From NCBI RefSeq assembly GCF_014596465.1, contig NZ_MECK01000046.1, positions 1 through 64,000 of the forward strand: a stretch of 64,000 bases of DNA, in the 5' to 3' direction. This DNA is from Streptomyces sp. CBMA123 (GTDB taxonomy: Bacteria > Actinomycetota > Actinomycetes > Streptomycetales > Streptomycetaceae). This document shows, in pieces, positions 24,281 through 34,400 of this stretch (position 1 is its first letter; every line of letters starts with the position of its first letter). The translations under genes and the position numbers were made by a program. The notes beneath the pieces are model-generated. The model worked only from the letters and a program-made list of their open reading frames with translations. It had not been told where the DNA came from and did no database searches.

Positions 24281-25561
24281 CTACCAGGCGATACCTGCGG
24301 TGGTGCGGGCAGAAACCGTGTAGTCGAGGCCCTTGGAGTCCTTGCCCTGCACCTCGGCCAGCAGGATTTCCCCCGGCCAGAGCATGTTGGTGTAGGTGAA
24401 CTGGGCATCCACGAGGCCCTGTTCGTCGGCCACGAAGCGGGCGGCCGGCATGGTGTAAGTCCGGGCCCCGGTCGCCTTGTTGGCCTTGAAGTACCGGCAC
24501 GCGAGAGCTGAGCCGGGCGACATCGTCGCCTCGATGGACATCGTGACGGCCGCGTACTGGTGGGCCTCGCCGTCCAGGACGACGCCGTTCTTGCTGCCGT
24601 CAACGTCGATCGTCGCGAGCTGCTCGTTCTTCACCTGCGTGCGATTGTCGTTGCGCGCCCAGATGTTGCCGGGAATCCCGGTCACCTGAGGGGCCACCGG
24701 ATCGTGCTGCGGCGGGGGAGTCGGCTCCGCAGGCTGGTTGCTGAGCGGCCACAGGCCCTGACCGTGCTCGGTCTCCAACTTGGTGAGCTGGGCCTGGCCC
24801 GGGAGGCCGTCGGCGCTGTCCGTGTCGCCGATCGCGAGCTGGTAGGCGCGCACGGACTCCGTGTCGGCAGTTCCCCACGTCGGCCCCGGTCCCTCCGCGT
24901 ACCGGGAACAACCGGCGGCCACAAGGCACTTGCCCATGTACGTGATGTGGTCGCCGTGGGCGCCCGGTCCGTACTCGAAGCCGTGAATGGTCACGGTGCC
25001 CGCAGGCGGAGGGGTGGTCGCGCCGCCGGCCGGGATGTCGGCCTCGCTGGCCTCCTGGCCGAAGTAGACGTTGACGAGGTTCTTGTCCGCGCCGACGATG
25101 CCCTCCGGGTACTTCGGGTAGCCGTAGGAGTGGGTCCAGTTCGAGTGGCGGGAGACGGTCCGCTTGAAGACACCCACGCCCTCGGAGCCGCCCCAGTCGT
25201 TGGTGTTGCCGCCCACGGTGTAGATGTGGTCCCGGTCGTACGCGTAGACGATCTCCGTGTGGGAGCCGCCAGGGCCGTAGGTCGAGGTCGAGTCGCCGTA
25301 GAACACCTGGGCCCCCAGGGCGGGGAACTCGGACAGCCGGCCGCGGCTTCGGTACCACTCCTGGGCGACGCTGCACGATGCGGTGTTCGGGATGATGTCG
25401 GCGTTGCCGGTCTCGCGTGCCACGGCCGCGATGAAGTCGGCGCACCATGACTCTGCGGGGCGTCCCATCTCCTGGGAGAAGCGGTTGCTGTTGCCCGCCC
25501 CTTCGCGGTACCCGACGTAGGTCTTCGCCTTGCTGATGAGTGTCCGGGCGCCAGTGGCCAT
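24281..25561 (-). CDS. Endolysin: CHAP amidase/endopeptidase with wall-binding domains
   Basis: This 426-aa protein starts at ATG 25561 after a perfect RBS (CTCAGGAGG). An N-terminal CHAP domain has the catalytic Cys in ESWCADFIAA (near 40) and His in GGSHTEIVYAYD (near 102). A Pro-rich linker leads to a peptidoglycan-binding repeat of the type seen in Streptomyces lysins (YGPGAHGDHITYMGKCLV, 'GPGPTWGTADTESVRAYQ') and a C-terminal beta-rich domain of about 120 residues. It should cleave host peptidoglycan at lysis. A longer in-frame start lacks an RBS. Confidence 0.88.
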   Translation of the reverse strand: MATGARTLISKAKTYVGYREGAGNSNRFSQEMGRPAESWCADFIAAVARETGNADIIPNTASCSVAQEWYRSRGRLSEFPALGAQVFYGDSTSTYGPGGSHTEIVYAYDRDHIYTVGGNTNDWGGSEGVGVFKRTVSRHSNWTHSYGYPKYPEGIVGADKNLVNVYFGQEASEADIPAGGATTPPPAGTVTIHGFEYGPGAHGDHITYMGKCLVAAGCSRYAEGPGPTWGTADTESVRAYQLAIGDTDSADGLPGQAQLTKLETEHGQGLWPLSNQPAEPTPPPQHDPVAPQVTGIPGNIWARNDNRTQVKNEQLATIDVDGSKNGVVLDGEAHQYAAVTMSIEATMSPGSALACRYFKANKATGARTYTMPAARFVADEQGLVDAQFTYTNMLWPGEILLAEVQGKDSKGLDYTVSARTTAGIAW

Positions 25562-25625
25562 TGTGTCCTCCTGAGGGCATGAAAAAAGGAGCCCGAAGGC
25601 TCCATGCGGAATGTGTTGGTGGTCG

Positions 25626-25895
25626 TTAGTCGGGAACGGGAAGGTCGTGCTTCTTGATGAAGAGTTCCAGTTCGACAACTCGGAAGCGGAGCTTGGCGAT
25701 CTCCTCGGTCTGCTTGTCACAGAGTTCCTGAAGCCGTTCGACACGGTCCACCAGGTCCTCGTTCCAGTGCTTGATGGTGCCGAGGATTTCGCTGCGGTCG
25801 GCCTTCGCGCCTTCCTTGACCATGCGGTAGAGCTGCACCACGCCAGTCACCGCAGCGATGAGGCCCCCACCGAGGATGTAGTCGAGTGCATTCAT
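25626..25895 (-). CDS. Membrane-anchored coiled-coil protein (lysis accessory or second holin)
   Basis: This 89-aa protein has one N-terminal transmembrane helix (DYILGGGLIAAVTGVVQLY) followed by a long charged coiled coil to the C terminus. Similar proteins sit next to endolysins in actinophages and are called holins or membrane proteins. It lies directly upstream of the endolysin in the late operon. Confidence 0.65.
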   Translation of the reverse strand: MNALDYILGGGLIAAVTGVVQLYRMVKEGAKADRSEILGTIKHWNEDLVDRVERLQELCDKQTEEIAKLRFRVVELELFIKKHDLPVPD

Positions 25896-25922
25896 CGTGC
25901 AGTGCCTCTCAAGCTCTCAGGT

Positions 25923-26525
25923 TCATGCCGGTAGGTCCGCAATCTTTTGGATGGTCAGCGAGATCATGGCCGTGTCGTGGACATGCGCGTCCGCCCACCA
26001 GCAAATGATGCTGGTTCCTACCTTGTCGCCCTTGCTGCAATGGCCTACGACCTCGACGCAATAGGTCCTCAGGTGGTCCTCCATGCCCGACACGACAAGA
26101 TCCTGAGTGGCCTTGTAGTTGTAGGGAAGCGTCACCGTTCCCCGGACCTTTCCGGCGCCGGCGCCACGGACGTTGTCCACGTAGCAGGCGAACTGGAACC
26201 GCGCGCGATACACGCCGGCCTCGGGAATGGTGAACTGGCGAGGGTTGTCGAGTACCCAGTCGCCGACCTTGGCGGCGGGACGAGTGAGGTCCCATTCAGG
26301 AGCCACCGAGACGTTGTTGGGGACGTCGAAGGGGTTCTTGATTTCGAGAGACAGAACCGGATTCTGGCCGAGGCGGTAGGCGTCACGGTTGAGGCTGCTG
26401 ACGTTGCTCTGCAACTGTGTCGTGCTGTCGTAAAGAGCCTGGTGCACGTCGTACACCTGGACGTTCATCTTCTCGGGCGAGACCACCTCGCGGTCTGCCC
26501 ACTTCTCCAGATTGGGGAGGGCCAT
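25923..26525 (-). CDS. Hypothetical virion/tail-associated protein
   Basis: This 200-aa protein starts at ATG 26525. An N-terminal helical segment (KWADREVVSPEKMNVQVYD) is followed by a beta-rich domain resembling receptor-binding or C1q/TNF-like jelly rolls ('FTIPEAGVYRARFQFACYVD'). Four bases separate it from the minor tail gene upstream. Together with its neighbours it probably belongs to the tail-tip/fibre set; the exact role is unknown. Confidence 0.6.
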   Translation of the reverse strand: MALPNLEKWADREVVSPEKMNVQVYDVHQALYDSTTQLQSNVSSLNRDAYRLGQNPVLSLEIKNPFDVPNNVSVAPEWDLTRPAAKVGDWVLDNPRQFTIPEAGVYRARFQFACYVDNVRGAGAGKVRGTVTLPYNYKATQDLVVSGMEDHLRTYCVEVVGHCSKGDKVGTSIICWWADAHVHDTAMISLTIQKIADLPA

Positions 26526-26529
26526 GGGG

Positions 26530-27369
26530 TTACTCCAGAACAGTCGAGAAGCCGAGTACGGATGCCCGCTGGTCGCCGAGAATCCAGGTCGGCTTCCCAT
26601 CGGGGTTCTGCTTGCCGGGGATGGTGATCACGGCGATGGCGAGCTGATCGGCAAGCGAATCGAAGACCAGGTCGCCGGGCGTGAAGCCGGAGCCGACCGT
26701 GTCGGCCGCCATGATGTGCACCGTCTCCGTCTGCCACGGTCCGTGCTCGCTCACGCGCCGCTGAACACCTCGGGGCCAGCCCGCGGCGGTCATGTCCTTC
26801 GAGGCCGCGATGGCGACGTAGAGGGTGGTGAAGTCGTCGGCGGGGTCCAGGGCGGCCCTGTCGACGCCTTCGTAGGTCTTGTACGAGATCACTGGCTTCG
26901 CCGGGATGGAGCTGGTATCACCGTGGCGGTAGACCAGGTTGGCCACCGTCATGTTGTCGTCCTCGCCGAACGACTCGAAGGAGCTCTCATAACCGCAATC
27001 CGGCGTCCAGAGGAACATGTTCAGAGTCAGGTGGATGTCCGAGGGACGGAGCTTCAGCAGGTCGACCACCGGACGGAGCCCGTTGGCCGGCTTCGTCACC
27101 GAGCCATACGACGCGCACAGCGACACGACGATGTCGCCCATCGCGACTTCTGGAGGGATGGACAGGGAGACGTGGTTCCGGTCCCTGAACGTTGCGCTCC
27201 TGGCTGCGACGAACATCGGGAACTCCTCGGGCGTCTGCCCGCCGGATCGCCAGTTGTGGCCGTCGTACATCGGGATCTCGCCGACCGGCTTCCAGGCCTT
27301 GCCGTCGTAGATGTTCGTCTTGGCGACCTGCCACGTTGAGCCGTCCCAGACGTAGGACGCATTACCCAT
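26530..27369 (-). CDS. Minor tail protein
   Basis: This 279-aa protein starts at ATG 27369 and overlaps the end of the gene before it by 8 bases. The N terminus has repeated YVWDGSTW / IYDGKAWKPVG / MYDGHNWRSGG units, short YDG-W motifs common at the ends of actinophage tail fibres, then a beta-rich domain. It probably forms part of the tail tip. Confidence 0.65.
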   Translation of the reverse strand: MGNASYVWDGSTWQVAKTNIYDGKAWKPVGEIPMYDGHNWRSGGQTPEEFPMFVAARSATFRDRNHVSLSIPPEVAMGDIVVSLCASYGSVTKPANGLRPVVDLLKLRPSDIHLTLNMFLWTPDCGYESSFESFGEDDNMTVANLVYRHGDTSSIPAKPVISYKTYEGVDRAALDPADDFTTLYVAIAASKDMTAAGWPRGVQRRVSEHGPWQTETVHIMAADTVGSGFTPGDLVFDSLADQLAIAVITIPGKQNPDGKPTWILGDQRASVLGFSTVLE

Positions 27370-28042
27370 ACTGCACCCACACATCGCCCGGGGAAGGGTT
27401 CTCTGGAGGCTTCGGCCCTGAGAACATCCGAGCATTGCCGACATTGCGAGCGGTCACCGTTCCCTGCGTTGCGAGATTGCCGCAACGGAGATCCCCGTCC
27501 GCGTTCACATTGCCGTGAACGGCCAGGTTCTTGACGGCCGCGTCGCCGCCTTCAGAGACCTGGAAGACGGCGCTGCCGTTGCCCTTGCCGGTGACCTGGA
27601 GGACCGGCCGGGTCCCCGTGACGTCGCCCTCGACCTGGAGCCACGGGACGCCGGAGGACTCCGCCCGGTTGCCCCCAGCGAGCTGTGCGTACCCCTGCAA
27701 CCGCTGATCGGCGTAGGCGCGGTCCCCGTGCGGGTCCGTGCCCTTCGCGTGCTCCTGGAGCTTGTCCGGGGTGTCGTTGGCCTCGATGGCGATGCGGCCG
27801 GGGCCGAAGTCGACCCAGAGGCGGAAGACGTCGTTGTCCGGTCCCCGGAACTCCGGGACCATGCCGCGGGCGTCGGCCGTCAGGTTCTTGATCGGATTGC
27901 CGGTCGCGTCCTGGAGGTCGGTTACCTGTCGGGCGTCCTTCCCGAGGCCATCCCAGACAGTACCGGTGACGCCGGGAAGGCGGGCCCCGCTGTTGTCCTC
28001 GGCGGGCGTTGCTGCGTCACCCGCGAACTTGCGCCTTGCCAT
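27362..28042 (-). CDS. Tail fibre-like protein
   Basis: This 226-aa protein contains 'PDKLQEHAKGTDPHGDRAYAD', the kind of segment seen in collagen-like and fibre proteins of actinophages, and a repetitive beta-helix-like C terminus (AVHGNVNADGDLRCGNLATQ). It lies between two other minor tail genes with overlapping ends. Confidence 0.65.
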   Translation of the reverse strand: MARRKFAGDAATPAEDNSGARLPGVTGTVWDGLGKDARQVTDLQDATGNPIKNLTADARGMVPEFRGPDNDVFRLWVDFGPGRIAIEANDTPDKLQEHAKGTDPHGDRAYADQRLQGYAQLAGGNRAESSGVPWLQVEGDVTGTRPVLQVTGKGNGSAVFQVSEGGDAAVKNLAVHGNVNADGDLRCGNLATQGTVTARNVGNARMFSGPKPPENPSPGDVWVQYG

Positions 28043-29073
28043 TAGCTACTCCCCTCGTGGAAGAGGTCCATTTCGATCAGGCCCGTGAACCAGAGGTTCG
28101 CGTCCTTCGGGAAGGTCTGGAGCCAGTAAGTACCCCAGTCCTTGTTGGGGAACGACAGCCAGGCGAGGTTCCAGCCGCCCGTCCAGGCATTGCCGTTCTG
28201 GAGCATCAGGGGGTCTGCGCCGCCATTGTCGCGGTACAGCATGGCGTTCATCAGCTGAGTGATTCCGCCTCGCGGCGAGAACGGCAGGGACACCGAGAGG
28301 GGCGTGGTGCCGTTCCGCAGGTCCCTCCCGGAGACGTTCTGGAGGTTCGCTGTAACCCAGCACATGTTGGAGCCCACCCACTGGAAGTGGCCGGTGGCCT
28401 GGATACCGTCCTGGGTCGCCAGGCCGTGAAGCTCAGGCCGGTACTTCCGGGTGGGTCCGAGGTTGCTGATCGGAGACCAGCCGCCGTTTCCGGCATAGCC
28501 CCAGACGGCCTCACCGCCGGCCGAGTCCCGGGCATACACGATGTCGCCAGGGGTGCCCATCATGGTGCGTCCGAGGTCGCTGTGGACCTGCGGGAGCGAG
28601 TTGCCGATGAAGACCCGCTGGTCATAGATCGTGCTCACCGAGGTTGCCGAGGAAGCGATCGTGCACTCGGCAATGGCGATCTGCCACACGCCGCCCAGCT
28701 CCTGGGTGAGGCTCGGAGGAAGAGGGGTCGAGGCCGGCGAGCCCTTCACGGTCGCCAGCTTCACGACCCCCTTGCTCACGTCCAGCTCCAGGACGACGAG
28801 GTCGATGCGCGGGTTCATGTCCGGGTTCTCGAAGAACTGGAGGGTCACCGCGGAATCGGACTCGTAGCAGAAGCCCTTCACGAAGGCCTTGCCGGGCTGG
28901 ACGTCCACGGTCCGGGGGAGCTGCGAGGAAAGGTTCTGGGCCACCGAGAGGGCGTTGTCGGTGGCCTTGCCGATGACGCCGGACGGCGAGAACGCGGCGG
29001 CCATCTTCTGCCAGCGGACTTGATCGACGCTGGCGCCGTCGCCCTCGTTGAAGGGCCAGGAGTTCTCAGCCAT
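28042..29073 (-). CDS. Minor tail protein
   Basis: This 343-aa protein has the N terminus 'WPFNEGDGASVDQVRWQKMA', a start shared by many siphovirus tail-tip or upper-fibre proteins, followed by a baseplate-like beta domain. It is the third gene after the tape measure. Carbohydrate binding or fibre attachment is likely, but no catalytic motif is visible. Confidence 0.68.
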   Translation of the reverse strand: MAENSWPFNEGDGASVDQVRWQKMAAAFSPSGVIGKATDNALSVAQNLSSQLPRTVDVQPGKAFVKGFCYESDSAVTLQFFENPDMNPRIDLVVLELDVSKGVVKLATVKGSPASTPLPPSLTQELGGVWQIAIAECTIASSATSVSTIYDQRVFIGNSLPQVHSDLGRTMMGTPGDIVYARDSAGGEAVWGYAGNGGWSPISNLGPTRKYRPELHGLATQDGIQATGHFQWVGSNMCWVTANLQNVSGRDLRNGTTPLSVSLPFSPRGGITQLMNAMLYRDNGGADPLMLQNGNAWTGGWNLAWLSFPNKDWGTYWLQTFPKDANLWFTGLIEMDLFHEGSS

Positions 29074-29093
29074 TCATTCAATCCTTCGTCTTG

Positions 29094-30107
29094 TCAGCCA
29101 CCGGTGTAAGACAGGTAGCGGGGGGTGAAATGCAGGCGGATCAGGGTCTTGTCGTCGTAGTCGCCGCCCTCGACCTTGATCGTGTTCTTGCCGGGCGCCA
29201 GAGCCCACAGGGCGGGGTTCGGGGCCAGGCGGGGCCACAGGTTGGTTCCGTCGTCCAGGGCGACGGTCTTGAACCCCGGACGGGTGTCCACGGTCGCTAC
29301 CTGGCCGGCCGGAACCGTGTAGGTCGAGGAGAAGCCGAAGCTCTTGCCCGTGGTCGTGTTGAGCATCTTCAGGCCGGTAGCACGGCCGGAGATCGACCAG
29401 ACGGGCCAGGACTCCACCGAGGAGGGGTTGTTGACCTCGACCACCCCTTCGGGGCCGAGCGAGGCCGAGCCGATGCGGAGCGGATTGAGGAACTTCCGAT
29501 GGAGGTCCTTCGGCGGGGACAGGAAGGACCCGACGTCGCTCAACTTGAGCGACCAGTCGAATTGGTTCTCGCTGTTGGAGTACCAATACGGGTCCATGGC
29601 GCGGAGGATCATTGCGTACCGGATATGCAGGAAGCCGGCACTCTCCTGGACCTCGTTGCCTTCAAGGCCCGAGACGTAGAAGCACTTCAGATGCCGGGCC
29701 GGGAGGTTGCCGTCTCGGACGGTGAGGAGCCCTGGGCCGGCGTGTGGGCTCAGCGCCGAGAAGAGCCGGTTCTTCATGGTGATCAGCGACTTGCGGTCAA
29801 GGCCGCGGATGTACAGCGGGATCGTGATGTCCCTCGAAGTCGCCCTAACAGTACGGAACATGGCGCCGTCCATGTTCGGTAGCTGGTCCGCGTGCAGGTC
29901 GTACGTCGGCAGGTCGAAGCCGGACGGCCCCCACTGGATGGCCAGCCCAGCCGGCTGCTTCCCTGAGATGTCCCCGGTGAGGGGGATGACGTCGCCGTTG
30001 GTGCTGGTCCAAGTCACGTAGGTGTGAGGCCACTTGACCGGCTTGTAGGGGTTCTTGCCGAGTCCGCCAGGGTCCGGGAATTCTGAGTACTTCGCAGGAA
30101 TCGGCAT
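29094..30107 (-). CDS. Distal tail-like (Dit) minor tail protein
   Basis: This 337-aa protein contains 'SRDITIPLYIRGLDRKSLIT' and 'LRAMDPYWYSNSENQFD', characteristic of phage distal tail proteins, with a C-terminal carbohydrate-module-like beta domain ending KTLIRLHFTPRYLSYTGG. Its place after the tape measure agrees with a hub role linking tube and tip. Confidence 0.72.
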   Translation of the reverse strand: MPIPAKYSEFPDPGGLGKNPYKPVKWPHTYVTWTSTNGDVIPLTGDISGKQPAGLAIQWGPSGFDLPTYDLHADQLPNMDGAMFRTVRATSRDITIPLYIRGLDRKSLITMKNRLFSALSPHAGPGLLTVRDGNLPARHLKCFYVSGLEGNEVQESAGFLHIRYAMILRAMDPYWYSNSENQFDWSLKLSDVGSFLSPPKDLHRKFLNPLRIGSASLGPEGVVEVNNPSSVESWPVWSISGRATGLKMLNTTTGKSFGFSSTYTVPAGQVATVDTRPGFKTVALDDGTNLWPRLAPNPALWALAPGKNTIKVEGGDYDDKTLIRLHFTPRYLSYTGG

Positions 30108-30110
30108 CGG

Positions 30111-31343
30111 TCACACCCTCGCACTCAGTTCTCGAACTCGTTGCCACAGCTTCTTGATCTCGCCGAACACATTCGCAGGGGTGCCGGTTCCCTGATCCCC
30201 GATCACGGGAGTAATGCTGTGCCCATTCGAGTCCACCTCGATGGTCACCTGGCGCACAATGTCGCAGTGTTCCTCGCCGTCGACAATGCAGGTCACCGTG
30301 TCCCCGAGGAACCAGTCCTTGCCGAAAGTCTGCTGGGGAGTGTCGATCGGGTACAGCTGCAAGTTGCCCTGCGGACCGTTGTCCAGGAGAGCCTGCTGCC
30401 CCTTGGCGTCGAGCGCCGCAAGGGCATCCTCGACCTTCACGTCCTCGTCGGCGGCCACGGGCGTACCGTCCGAGGCGCTGGCCTTCTTCACCGGGATGTC
30501 GCGGGCGTCGACGAAGGTCTCCGAGACGATCCCCCAGAACTCTTCGGCCTCCTGGTCGATGTACTCCTTGATGAAGCGTTCGGCACCCTGCCCCTGGGCC
30601 GCGACGATGGCCCGGGTGTACTTCGGGGCCTTCATGGAGTAGACGAACTCCTTGAGATTTCCCAGGTCCTCGGAGAAGCGGATGAGGCCGCTGCGGTCCT
30701 GGGGCTCGAAGACGTCGAGTTGGACGCGGCGGGTCTCGGCGTCGTACACCGTCCGCCAGCCCACGCTGCCCGCGTCGCACACCGGCTTGAGGCCGTCCCG
30801 GAGGTTGTCCCATTGCAGGTTGAACGGGGTGACCTTGCCGAACTGGTGCCAGGGCTGCTTGTCGCCGTCCGGGGTGGTGAAGCGAGCAGGCGCGCGGCCG
30901 TCGAGCGCCAGGGCGCCGGCGTTGCGGCTGACCATCTCCTCCACGGCCTGGGCGGCGCGGACGCCGCCGTTGGTGTAGGAGGCGCTGTCCTGGCCGCTGA
31001 CCGGCCGCTCGGGGTTGGGGTAGGCCACGTGGGCTTCGAGGATGTAGTTGTCATCGCACCCGGAGATGATCAGGCCGCCGGGCCCGGAGTCGGTGTCGAT
31101 CGTCCAGTATTTCTCAATGGTCTGTATGGGGCCGGAGACGATCGGCTTGTCGACTCCGTCTCGGTAGGCGACGATGCCGTGCCCCGGCTGGAAGAGTCGG
31201 GCGTGCGGCGTGCCGGCCATGATCTTGATCTGCCAGTGGCCCGTGTCGCAGTAGCGCAGGACGGTTTGGAACTCCAGGAAGTCATCGACCTGGCCGATCG
31301 GATTGAAGTCGCGGTCTCGCACCAGGACTCGGTATTCGCTCAC
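30111..31343 (-). CDS. ReqiPepy6 gp37-like tail protein
   Basis: This 410-aa protein starts at GTG 31343 after GAGAGGAGG. The N-terminal 'YRVLVRDRDFNPIGQVDDF' and 'TGHWQIKIMAGTPHARLF' are typical of the siphovirus gp37-like (Tal/baseplate hub) family. It lies directly after the tape measure gene, separated by a hairpin. It would form the central hub through which DNA passes. A longer in-frame reading into the tape-measure region is not coding. Confidence 0.78.
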   Translation of the reverse strand: MSEYRVLVRDRDFNPIGQVDDFLEFQTVLRYCDTGHWQIKIMAGTPHARLFQPGHGIVAYRDGVDKPIVSGPIQTIEKYWTIDTDSGPGGLIISGCDDNYILEAHVAYPNPERPVSGQDSASYTNGGVRAAQAVEEMVSRNAGALALDGRAPARFTTPDGDKQPWHQFGKVTPFNLQWDNLRDGLKPVCDAGSVGWRTVYDAETRRVQLDVFEPQDRSGLIRFSEDLGNLKEFVYSMKAPKYTRAIVAAQGQGAERFIKEYIDQEAEEFWGIVSETFVDARDIPVKKASASDGTPVAADEDVKVEDALAALDAKGQQALLDNGPQGNLQLYPIDTPQQTFGKDWFLGDTVTCIVDGEEHCDIVRQVTIEVDSNGHSITPVIGDQGTGTPANVFGEIKKLWQRVRELSARV

Positions 31344-31382
31344 CTGAACTCCTCCTCTCGGTTGGTGAGTTGGGAAGGGAGA

Positions 31383-31408
31383 GGCCCGGCAGGCTGACCT
31401 GCCGGGCC
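31383..31408 (-). terminator. Hairpin between tape measure and hub genes
   Basis: A perfect 11-bp stem (GGCCCGGCAGG / CCTGCCGGGCC) with a CTGA loop follows the tape-measure stop; it may attenuate rather than end late transcription. Confidence 0.7.
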
Positions 31409-31414
31409 GTGTCC

Positions 31415-34400
31415 CTAGAACCCGTTCATCAGGGCGGCCGTGTTCAGGGCCCTCATGATCTGCCGCTCGGACGGGACGTCCGGGGCTGCGTTGACGATCA
31501 CCGTGTGACCGGCTCGATCCTTCAATCCAGCAATCCGTAGAAGCTGGTCGGTCCGCCGCTCGTCGGTGAGCGGGAGGATCAGTTCGGGCCCGCGCTCGCC
31601 GATCTCGGCGAACGTGCGCGAGGTGACCAGGCCGCCCCTCCAGTAGCCCTTCGGAGGCAAGTTCGGGTTCGCCTGCTGCACGTTCTGAATGCCGCCGTAG
31701 CGGGCCACGATGTAGTTGATCGAGGCCGCCAGGTTGGCGATCGGGTCGAGCAGATCCCAGGACGTTCCGGCCTGGTGGTAGGCCGCGAAGGTCGGCCAGA
31801 TCACCTGAGCCAGACCCTTGGACGGGGTGCCGGCCGCGGCGTTCGAGTCCCAGTTGTTGACGACGTTCGGATTGCCGCCGGACTCGCGCTGAACGATGGT
31901 CCCCATGCCGCGTTCCCACAGGTCGACCGGACTCACGCCGGTGAGGGCGATCGCCTGATCGATCCACGACTTCACCTGGCCGGTCGGGGCAGGGCCGGAG
32001 CCTCCACCCTTCGAGCCCTTCTCGTCCACCCCGGCGAGGAACTTGTCGACGGCGTTGTAGACCGAGTGGGCCGGGGCCATGCCGAGCCGGGAGAGGATCA
32101 TCGGGGTACCGGCGAGCGTCTTGTCCAGGCCGTCAACGATCGGCTTGGCCGTGTGCTCCCACACGAACTTCGCACCCTTGGCAAGCTGGTCCTCAGCCCA
32201 GCCCACCGCGGACTGAACCCAGTGGATCGGGTTCCAGTCGAAGCCCTTCTTCTTCTTCGGCGCCGGAGGCACGATGCCGCCTTCGGCGAACCGGAGGGGC
32301 CGGCCTGCAACCGCGTCCGCATTCCAGGAGAGAATTCGGCTGTGTCCAATGGACCGAGCAACCTCCGGTCGAAGGACCGCCTCACCCGGAGAAAGGATCG
32401 CCGGATAGTTGTCCACGCCGGGCGCGTAGCCCGGCACAATGCCACCGGTGGCGAATCCCGGAATGTTCGGAATCGTCGGAATTCCCAATTTGTCAAGAAC
32501 CCAGTTCACGCCGCCATTCGGGTTCTTCTCCGAACCGAGGAGTTCCTTGTTGATGAAGTTGATCGCGGCCTTGATCGGCGCCTGGACGATGTCGCTGACT
32601 TCGCCCCAGGTCTTCTTGATCGCCTCCTTCGACTTGTCGAAGAAATTCGACAGGCCGAGAATCGCGCTTCCGAAAGTGTCAAGCACGGGCTTGATCACGT
32701 GATCCCAGGTCCAGGACATCGCGGTACCGATTCCGTCCCAGGTGGGCTTCACAATGTCTGTGTAGAACCACTTGATGGCCGGTCCGAGAACGCTCTTGAT
32801 GAACCATTCGAACAAATGAAGGATCGGCTGAATGACGACCTTCCAGGCCGTCTGAATTGCCCAGCCGATAAGGTCCCAGGTCGGCTTGATGACATCGGTG
32901 TAGAACTGCTGGATGCCCGGCCAGAGAATGTTTCGGATTACCGACCAGAATAGTCGGAGGATCGGGTAGATCACGTCAGACCAGGCGACTGCTATGACCG
33001 TGCTAATGCCATTCCAGGCCGGTACTATGCAATTCTTCCAGAAGTCTGTAACTGTCGGTATCAAGTAACTTACGATGAATACCCGAAAGGCGTCGTAGAC
33101 CGGGTAAATGACATTTCGCCAAGCCCACATGACGGCCGCGGATATTCCGTCCCAGGCTGGAACCATGACGTTGTGCCAGAGCCAGAGCGTAGCCGGGACC
33201 AGATCGTTCAAGATGAAGTCTCGGGTCGCGAAGAACGCCGGCTTCAGGTACTGGTACCAGGCGATCCAGACGGCGGTGGATATCCCGTTCCACGCGGGGA
33301 CCATGACGTTCTGCCACAGCCACAGAGTGGCCGGGATCAAGTCGTTCCTGATGAAGTCCTTGGTCGCAAAGAAGGCAGGCTTGATGTACTGCGCCCACGC
33401 GACCCAGACGGCCAGCTGAATGTCTGTCCAGGCCCTCTGGCAGAAGTCCCGGAAGGACTTGTTGTGCTGGTATAGCGCAACAAGTCCGACGGTGACCAGG
33501 GCTATCGCAGCAATGACCCAACCGACAGGACCAGACAGAATGGCGGCCAGCGCACCAAGCGTCCTGGTGATGGCAATGATTCCCAGAATGGCATGGGCAA
33601 GCTGGCCCAGTATCAGAATGGCAGGGCCGAGGAGGGCAATGGCAATGAGGACCTTGCCGATGCCGTTCTGGACATTCTTAGGCAGCGTGGAGAACCAGAC
33701 AGCCAACCGCGAAACCCAGGAGATTATCTTGGAGAAGACATCGATGATCTTCGCGGCGAACACCGTAAGGAACGGCATCGCACTGTCGAGTGCATCCGCA
33801 AACCCGCTGACGGAGCCGGCCAGATGCTCGACCGACTTCGCCGTCTTCTCATTGGAGCCGAGACCGACCTTGAGAACGTTGGTGAGCTTGAGCCAGGAAC
33901 CCTGTAGCGACTCGTTCGCCGCAGCGGCGGACTTGGTGTAAGTCTCATCCGTGTTCAGGAAGTGGATCAGCTTCGGCATGACGTCCTTAGAAAGGAGATT
34001 CCCTTCCTTGGACATCTTCTTGAGCTGCTCGATGTTCTTTCCCGTAGCCCGGGACATCAGGTCCCAGGCAGGGATGCCGTCCATCGTGAGGGTGTTCAAC
34101 TCCTTGGAGTTGATGGAGACACCCATGAGCATGTGCTCGAACTGAATCATCGCCCGGTTTGCCTGGGAGGTGTTCAGGTGGTGCGCGGCGATGGCATTCG
34201 ACATCGCGTGAACTTCGTCGGTGACCGGCGCGACATTCGTCTCCAGAGAGGAGAGAATTCGAGCCAGCTTGTACATGTCGTCAACGCTGACGGGTAGCGT
34301 CTTCGACATCTGGTCAAGGGTGTTGACCATCTTGACCGCCGCGTCCTGGCCCTGGAATGCGGCGATGGCTGCAATGGTCCGGTTCCGGAGGTCGCCGAAC